Of a stretch of 10,443 nt of DNA, positions 6,267-10,443 are shown piece after piece. The stretch's first letter is position 1. Each line of letters begins with the position of its first letter. A program made the translations under genes and the position numbers. Origin of the DNA: Pseudomonadota bacterium (GTDB lineage Bacteria > Pseudomonadota > Gammaproteobacteria > Burkholderiales > Burkholderiaceae_B); the NCBI GenBank assembly GCA_023422555.1, contig JAFAGQ010000238.1:1-10443 (forward strand), given 5' to 3'. The notes under the pieces are model-generated. The model did no database searches and was not told the DNA's origin. It saw only the letters and a program-made list of their open reading frames with translations.

Positions 6267-6860
6267 ATGCACACCACTGCCCCCACCCCTGCGCGCATCA
6301 TTGTTGGCATTACCGGTGCATCCGGCGCCATCTATGGTGTCCGCGCACTTGAGCTGCTAAGCGAAGCGGGCGTGGAAACGCATCTGGTGATGACCCGTTC
6401 CGCCAGTCTTACTCTTTCGCAGGAGCTGAAAATGCACCCCGGCGAACTGGCGGACCGCGCAACGGTTGTCCATGCCATACAGGATGTGGGCGCCGCCATT
6501 GCCAGTGGCTCCTTCACGACCCGTGGCATGCTCATCGCCCCCTGCTCCATCCGCACGCTCTCTGAAATCGCCACTGGCGTCACCTCATCTTTACTGACGC
6601 GGGCTGCCGACGTGGTACTCAAGGAAAGACGCAGACTGGTGTTGATGGTGCGGGAAACGCCGCTGCATCTGGGGCATCTGCGCAGCATGGTTGCAGTAAC
6701 CGAAATGGGCGCCATTGTGATGCCGCCAGTACCTGCCTTCTACGCCCACCCCGAGAGCCTCTCGGAGATGGTGGATCACAGCGTGGGACGTGCGCTGGAC
6801 TTATTTGATATTCCGAACGATGCAGTGAACCGCTGGGAAGGAATGAACTCGTCCCAATAA
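6267..6860 (+). CDS. ubiX: flavin prenyltransferase UbiX
   Basis: Joins a dimethylallyl group to reduced FMN to make prenylated FMN, the cofactor of UbiD-type decarboxylases such as the one in ubiquinone synthesis; cytosolic. The 197 residues cover the whole family: nucleotide-binding GITGASGAIYG (14-24), APCSIRTLSEIATG (91-104), LLTRAADVVLKERRRLVL (109-126), VRETPLHLGHLR (128-139) and MPPVPAFY (152-159), close to E. coli UbiX throughout. The start is the ATG at 6267; GAAG at 6257-6260 is a weak ribosome binding site. The last few codons (MNSSQ and stop) lie inside the first unit of a downstream tandem repeat, so the extreme C-terminus may vary between strains. No ubiD partner is in the window. 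Confidence 0.95.
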   Translation: MHTTAPTPARIIVGITGASGAIYGVRALELLSEAGVETHLVMTRSASLTLSQELKMHPGELADRATVVHAIQDVGAAIASGSFTTRGMLIAPCSIRTLSEIATGVTSSLLTRAADVVLKERRRLVLMVRETPLHLGHLRSMVAVTEMGAIVMPPVPAFYAHPESLSEMVDHSVGRALDLFDIPNDAVNRWEGMNSSQ

Positions 6861-7004
6861 CGCTGAATATGTCCCAATTAGCCTTGAATACGTTCCAAAT
6901 AGCCGAGGCATCCCCCATTAGCCCTGTACATATCTCAATCGCCTCGAATACGTTACATCAGGCCTGAAAACGCCCCAATTAACCAACTCTTGCCCCAACC
7001 AGGC
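6844..7004 (+). repeat. eight degenerate tandem copies of a ~20-bp unit
   Basis: The stretch divides without remainder into units at 6844-6863, 6864-6883, 6884-6904, 6905-6923, 6924-6943, 6944-6964, 6965-6984 and 6985-7004. Unit lengths are 20, 20, 21, 19, 20, 21, 20 and 20. The approximate consensus is TGAATACGTCCCAATTAGCC. The core CCCAAT or a near variant and the closing GCC or similar recur in most units. The first unit overlaps the end of ubiX, and the last ends 12 bases before the cca stop. The unit is not a multiple of three and encodes no repeated peptide. There is no T-run hairpin. Confidence 0.75.
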
Positions 7005-7016
7005 ACACCGCAAGCA

Positions 7017-8186
7017 TTAACGCCCCGGAAGCCGCTCTATGCCCTGCACAATCGCGGCATATCTTGCATCGCGCACCGCCTGTTTTATACCGCCTGCCGC
7101 TGACCCTGCCTGTCTGGCCACGGCACCGGCATCCACTTTCAGATAGCAGTCCAGAATCGCCGTCCAGGCGTCAATACGCGAAATTTCAACATCCAGATTT
7201 TCGACCTGCGACTGTCGGGTACACAGCACAACCTCCAGCAGATCCCGGAACCGCGCCGGCTTGCGCAGACTGTCTGTCGCCTCCAGCGTTTCCAGCGTAT
7301 ATTCTGCACGCTTGTGCAGATGAGCCTGTGGCGTGGGACTAGGTTTCAGTGGCAACATATCAAACCGGGCCGACAGCACCTGCGTCAGTCGGGCGTAGTC
7401 CGCGCAGTCTGTCGGCACTTTCAGATGGCTGCTCAGGTCGGCATGCGATTCGGTCTGCGAAAGCAGCACGGCGTACCGACACGGTAGCGAGAGTATTCTC
7501 GCGGCCGCCAGATTCAGCGCCTGTGCCACTTCATCGTTCCAGACCAGACCAGGAAGTACGATAGGCAATGCATAGGTCTGCTGCAGTACCGAGATCATGC
7601 GCGAGGGCTTCTCGCTCATGAGACCTCGCGAGATTTCTTTCCAGACACGCTCCGGAACCAGTGCATCCACTTCGCCATTGCGCACCATCTCCCGGCACAG
7701 GGCGAGCGTGTCGCCGGCCAGGTTGAAGTCGGTAAATCTTGCGGCAAAGCGTGCGAGTCTAAGGATGCGTACGGGATCTTCCACAAACGCGTCGCTGGCG
7801 TGGCGAAATACCCGGCGATCCAGATCGGCTTTGCCGCCCAGGGGGTCTACCAGCGTGCCATCGGGCCGGCGAGCCATCGCGTTGATGGTCAGATCGCGGC
7901 GTTTCAGGTCCTCCTCAAGCGTGACCTGCGGACCGGTATGAAAGGTAAAGCCCCGATAGCCGCGCCCGGCTTTTCTTTCGGTGCGCGCCAGAGCATATTC
8001 CTCTTTGGTCTGAGGATGAAGAAATACCGGGAAGTCACCTCCCACCGGCTGAAAGCCCAGTCGCACCATTTCCTGCGGTGTGACACCTACAACCACCCAA
8101 TCGCGATCCCCTTGCGGCAGACCCAGCAATTCGTCGCGTACTGCACCACCCACGACGTATACCTGCAGACCGTCAGTCACTGCCAT
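7017..8186 (-). CDS. cca: CCA tRNA nucleotidyltransferase without a recognisable HD domain
   Basis: Adds or repairs the 3' CCA of tRNAs from CTP and ATP; cytosolic. The class II nucleotidyltransferase head is complete: GGAVRD 13-18, metal-binding D27 and D29 in GDRDW, FPVFLHPQTKEEYALARTER 52-71, RRDLTINAMA 96-105, EDPVRILRLARFAAR 136-150 and PERVWKEI 178-185. At 389 residues it is shorter than E. coli Cca (412). The C-terminal half lacks the histidines and HD pair that give E. coli Cca its phosphatase/phosphodiesterase activities, so only CCA addition is predicted. I believe relatives in Alcaligenaceae share this. A longer frame opens upstream, but the ATG at 8186 gives the expected start just before LQVYVVGGAVRD. 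It overlaps the slt stop by one base (TGATG), with no strong binding site of its own, so translation is probably coupled. Confidence 0.93.
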   Translation of the reverse strand: MAVTDGLQVYVVGGAVRDELLGLPQGDRDWVVVGVTPQEMVRLGFQPVGGDFPVFLHPQTKEEYALARTERKAGRGYRGFTFHTGPQVTLEEDLKRRDLTINAMARRPDGTLVDPLGGKADLDRRVFRHASDAFVEDPVRILRLARFAARFTDFNLAGDTLALCREMVRNGEVDALVPERVWKEISRGLMSEKPSRMISVLQQTYALPIVLPGLVWNDEVAQALNLAAARILSLPCRYAVLLSQTESHADLSSHLKVPTDCADYARLTQVLSARFDMLPLKPSPTPQAHLHKRAEYTLETLEATDSLRKPARFRDLLEVVLCTRQSQVENLDVEISRIDAWTAILDCYLKVDAGAVARQAGSAAGGIKQAVRDARYAAIVQGIERLPGR

Positions 8187-10255
8187 CAGGGTGCTACCTG
8201 TCCAAGCCGGGCCATTATGGATTGCGGCTGCCCTGTGAATGATGCGGCGTACCACGTCGCATTGGACAGCACATGCTTCACATAAAGGCGGGTTTCAGTA
8301 TAGGGGATGGTTTCGGCAAAAATCGCGCCTTCCAGCGGCTGCGTCAGCGAGTCGCGCCAGCGTCGGGCACGATTGGGACCCGCGTTATAACCTGCCGTTG
8401 CCAGCACCTGCGACCCATCCAGGTCGTCCAGGGTCATTTTCAGATAAGAGGTTCCCAGCATCGTGTTGGTATCAAAATCATGCGCGCTGCCAGGCGAATA
8501 GCTCAGGCCCAGGCGCCGCGAAACCAGTTGTGCGGTCCCCGGCATGACCTGCATCAGCCCCGCCGCCCCCACAGACGAACGCGCTGCCGTCACAAATCGG
8601 GATTCCTGACGAATCAGGCCGTAAACCCAGGCCGGGTCCACACCCACCGCGCGCGCCTGCTGGCTGACGCGTCCCTCAAAGGGTGCCAGATAACGCTGCC
8701 GAAAATTGAATTCATTCTTCGTGAGCAGCGATGTATTGATGGTTCGATCATAGACCTGTTCACGCAAGGCCCATTCGGCCGCAGCCATCAGCTCCCGATC
8801 ATTCATGCCGCGAATTGCAAAATTCCATTCGCCAACCGCTTCCGGACGCCAGCCCAGACGGAAAAGCGCAATGGCTCTTTGCAGCCCCTCATGTGTCATG
8901 GCCTTGTTGATTTCAGCTGTCGTGGGCTCTGCCGGCTGAGGAGGAACTGTGATTTTATTGCCCAGTGCCTCGGTGGCCAGTTGACCATAGAAACCATGGT
9001 CATACAGAATCGACTGCCAGGCACTCGTTGCCCCTGCCCGATCACCCTGGCCTGCCCGTGCCCGACCATACCAGTAGACCCAGACCGGTTCTTTCTGCTG
9101 GTCGGGCCCCATCATGCGGATGGTCTGTTCCACCCACTTCCAGTCGATGGCAGGCTGCCGCAGCGCCATTCGGGTACGCCAGGCCTGGTTGTAATCACTA
9201 AGCCGAAAACCCTGACCTGCCTTGCGATACCAGCCATCTGCGCGCGCTTCCAGGTTCAGTGCAGCCACCAGTCCAAATTGCGTCCAGGCCCACTGCCGAT
9301 TGCGTTCCGTCAGCAATGCGGGACCCTGCTGTTCCAGAAACACCGACCCGCCGTCACGATCCTGCCGCGCCAGGCGACTGAATGCCAGGGCGCGCAGTTC
9401 CTGTAATTCACCATCGGCTGGACCGGCCTGCGTTGCCAGCCAGCCCATGGGATTGGCCAGGATCGCGTCATACGAAGACAGGCCTGCAGGCGAGAACGCC
9501 AGAGCCGCATACCGTCTTGCGCTGTCCTTGCTGTCGTACTCAACCGCATCGCGCAGCAATGGCTCCAGATGTTCGAAGGTGATGATTTTTGCGGCGGTCA
9601 GTTGCTGCATCATATTCCAGCAGGCCACGCCGGGTTTGAAGACATCCAGCGCCTGTCTTGCTGTTACCTGACCATTGCCAAGGAAGCGTGCCTGCAGGAT
9701 GGCGCAATCGACTTCGGAAGTGCGACTGGCAACCGAACCAATACGCCGGATCGTCTCGAAATCACCCTGTTTGGCCGAAGCCAGAATCCAGTCTGATTTC
9801 AGGCGATTTTCCAGATAGGCGTCGCGATTCTGCTGCAGAAATGCGTAAATGTCCTGAGTGGGAATCGGTTGTGAAGGATTGCTCAGCTGCTGGCGCAGAT
9901 ACCAGTACATGGGATAGCCGCCCAACTCGTGGTCATCCTGAGCCTGGGCGGCATAGCCCGGCAGCGCATCCCATTGACGCGACTGCATGGCGGTTCTGGC
10001 TGACACAACGGCCGCTCTTGCGGCTTCCGGAACAGGACGTGGCGCCTGCCCGTAGACAACAGCAGAGGAAACCGCCGCCAGGTTCTGCGGTGCCGCCGAA
10101 GGCCGGGCGGCCTGGGTGTTCTGCACCGATTCGGCGCAACCGGCAAGCAGCAGGCCTGAACCCAGCACTCCCCACAAGGTCTGCAGCGAACGCCGCCGCA
10201 ATCTTCCTTGCACTGCCTTGCTGACCCCGACCCCTGCTGTTGTGTGCACGTGCAT
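8186..10255 (-). CDS. slt: Slt70-type lytic transglycosylase with a lipoprotein signal peptide
   Basis: Cleaves peptidoglycan between MurNAc and GlcNAc with formation of 1,6-anhydroMurNAc; acts in the periplasm. It has 689 residues. A basic stretch GRLRRR (18-22) and a hydrophobic segment lead to the lipobox LLAGC with Cys at 40, so it is likely a lipid-anchored protein. An Ala-rich alpha-helical superhelix (about 75-510) precedes the catalytic domain: catalytic Glu in IRQESRF (E551), GLMQVMPGTA 566-575, AGYNAGPNRARRW 621-633 and ETIPYTETRLYVKHVL near the end. The ATG at 10255 has AGGA (plus-strand TCCT, 10262-10265) six bases upstream. A longer frame from 10312 would bury the signal peptide and overlap the divergent gene. 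It is the first gene of an slt-cca operon. E. coli Slt70 has a cleaved, non-lipid signal, so the lipobox sets this protein apart. Confidence 0.92.
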   Translation of the reverse strand: MHVHTTAGVGVSKAVQGRLRRRSLQTLWGVLGSGLLLAGCAESVQNTQAARPSAAPQNLAAVSSAVVYGQAPRPVPEAARAAVVSARTAMQSRQWDALPGYAAQAQDDHELGGYPMYWYLRQQLSNPSQPIPTQDIYAFLQQNRDAYLENRLKSDWILASAKQGDFETIRRIGSVASRTSEVDCAILQARFLGNGQVTARQALDVFKPGVACWNMMQQLTAAKIITFEHLEPLLRDAVEYDSKDSARRYAALAFSPAGLSSYDAILANPMGWLATQAGPADGELQELRALAFSRLARQDRDGGSVFLEQQGPALLTERNRQWAWTQFGLVAALNLEARADGWYRKAGQGFRLSDYNQAWRTRMALRQPAIDWKWVEQTIRMMGPDQQKEPVWVYWYGRARAGQGDRAGATSAWQSILYDHGFYGQLATEALGNKITVPPQPAEPTTAEINKAMTHEGLQRAIALFRLGWRPEAVGEWNFAIRGMNDRELMAAAEWALREQVYDRTINTSLLTKNEFNFRQRYLAPFEGRVSQQARAVGVDPAWVYGLIRQESRFVTAARSSVGAAGLMQVMPGTAQLVSRRLGLSYSPGSAHDFDTNTMLGTSYLKMTLDDLDGSQVLATAGYNAGPNRARRWRDSLTQPLEGAIFAETIPYTETRLYVKHVLSNATWYAASFTGQPQSIMARLGQVAP

Positions 10256-10264
10256 ATGCTGTCC

Positions 10265-10273
10265 TGTTATAGT
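10265..10273 (+). promoter_or_regulatory. candidate extended -10 (TG-N-TATAGT) for the cyclo-ligase gene
   Basis: Only 55 bases separate the divergent slt and cyclo-ligase starts. TGTTATAGT has the extended -10 TG and one mismatch to TATAAT, which would place transcription start some 30 bases before the ATG at 10311. The same bases read TATAAC on the minus strand, but too close to the slt ATG to be its -10, so the slt promoter is not identified. Confidence 0.25.
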
Positions 10274-10310
10274 CTTGTCTGATATCAATTTATGATTTTT
10301 TCCACAGGCC

Positions 10311-10443
10311 ATGACTGCTGCCGATACTCCGACCCTGCGTCAATCCCTGCTGGCCGCCCGTTCGGCCATGTCTGACTCTCATCGTCAGATACTAAGTGTA
10401 CAAATAAAAGAACATATTTTGGACTGGCTGGCAAGCCAGCGTC
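10311..10443 (+). CDS. 5-formyltetrahydrofolate cyclo-ligase, N-terminal part (runs off the right edge)
   Basis: The first 44 codons are visible. After a short lead comes TLRQSLLAARSAMSDSHRQ, then a helix ending ILDWLASQR, which matches the amphipathic N-terminal helices (R-x-x-LLAAR-x-x-M/L) of this enzyme family. The enzyme converts 5-formyl-THF to 5,10-methenyl-THF using ATP; cytosolic. The catalytic region lies beyond the window, so identification rests on the N-terminus and the divergent slt neighbour, a pairing I recall from Bordetella-like genomes. The binding site is weak (AGG at 10306-10308, two bases from the ATG). Confidence 0.75.
   Translation, partial: MTAADTPTLRQSLLAARSAMSDSHRQILSVQIKEHILDWLASQR

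Noticed and set aside
6844..7004. A CRISPR-like array after ubiX
   Set aside because: Units are contiguous with no unique spacers, are degenerate and only about 20 bp long, and no cas genes are present.
8273..9406. A 377-codon open frame on the plus strand opposite slt
   Set aside because: It lies wholly inside slt, which has a lipobox and a complete catalytic domain. The opposite product is Arg/His/Pro/Cys-rich and unlike any family I know.
10256..10310. A 6S RNA gene upstream of the cyclo-ligase, as in the ssrS-ygfA arrangement of gammaproteobacteria
   Set aside because: Only 55 bases separate slt and the cyclo-ligase, too few for a 6S RNA of about 180 bases.

Overview
The window looks like ordinary chromosomal housekeeping DNA from a betaproteobacterium, most likely family Alcaligenaceae (Advenella/Bordetella type). 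This rests on moderately GC-rich coding sequence, protein sequences of betaproteobacterial type, and a divergent layout in which a 5-formyltetrahydrofolate cyclo-ligase gene faces a lytic transglycosylase-cca pair. The family and genus are inferred from recalled similarity, not from a search. I see no CRISPR array, rRNA, tRNA, integrase, intact insertion sequence or obvious defence system.

Left part (1-3253, mostly + strand): a possible decayed transposase fragment runs off the left edge on the minus strand. It is followed by a DEAD-box RNA helicase of the RhlE type with a long Arg/Gly-rich tail (259-1911) and a MidA/NDUFAF7-type SAM-dependent methyltransferase (1952-3253), which has a consensus -10 box in the short gap before it.

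Middle (3254-6045): a cation diffusion facilitator transporter resembling the ZNT9-like branch (3379-4359) is preceded by three TGTCA heptamers and followed by six perfect TGATGAT heptamers that begin at its stop codon. A roughly 420-base gap with a second heptamer array and two perfect dyads leads to a small three-helix DUF4870-like membrane protein (4780-5175). That gene ends directly against the stop of a minus-strand TIGR02444/DUF2390 protein (5176-6045), which carries a long low-complexity acidic insertion.

Right part (6046-10443): flavin prenyltransferase ubiX (6267-6860) is transcribed divergently from the TIGR02444 gene. Its 3' end runs into eight degenerate copies of a 20-bp unit (6844-7004) that fill the gap to the convergent cca. 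On the minus strand, a lytic transglycosylase lipoprotein (slt, 10255-8186) and cca (8186-7017) form a two-gene operon with overlapping stop and start (TGATG). Divergent from slt, the first 44 codons of a 5-formyltetrahydrofolate cyclo-ligase begin at 10311 and run off the right edge.

The genes serve separate core functions: RNA remodelling, protein methylation linked to respiration, metal transport, prenyl-FMN supply for ubiquinone synthesis, tRNA 3'-end maturation, peptidoglycan turnover and folate salvage. I do not see a new multi-gene system. The most unusual material is non-coding (the heptamer and 20-mer tandem arrays) and the low-complexity insertions in two otherwise conserved proteins.
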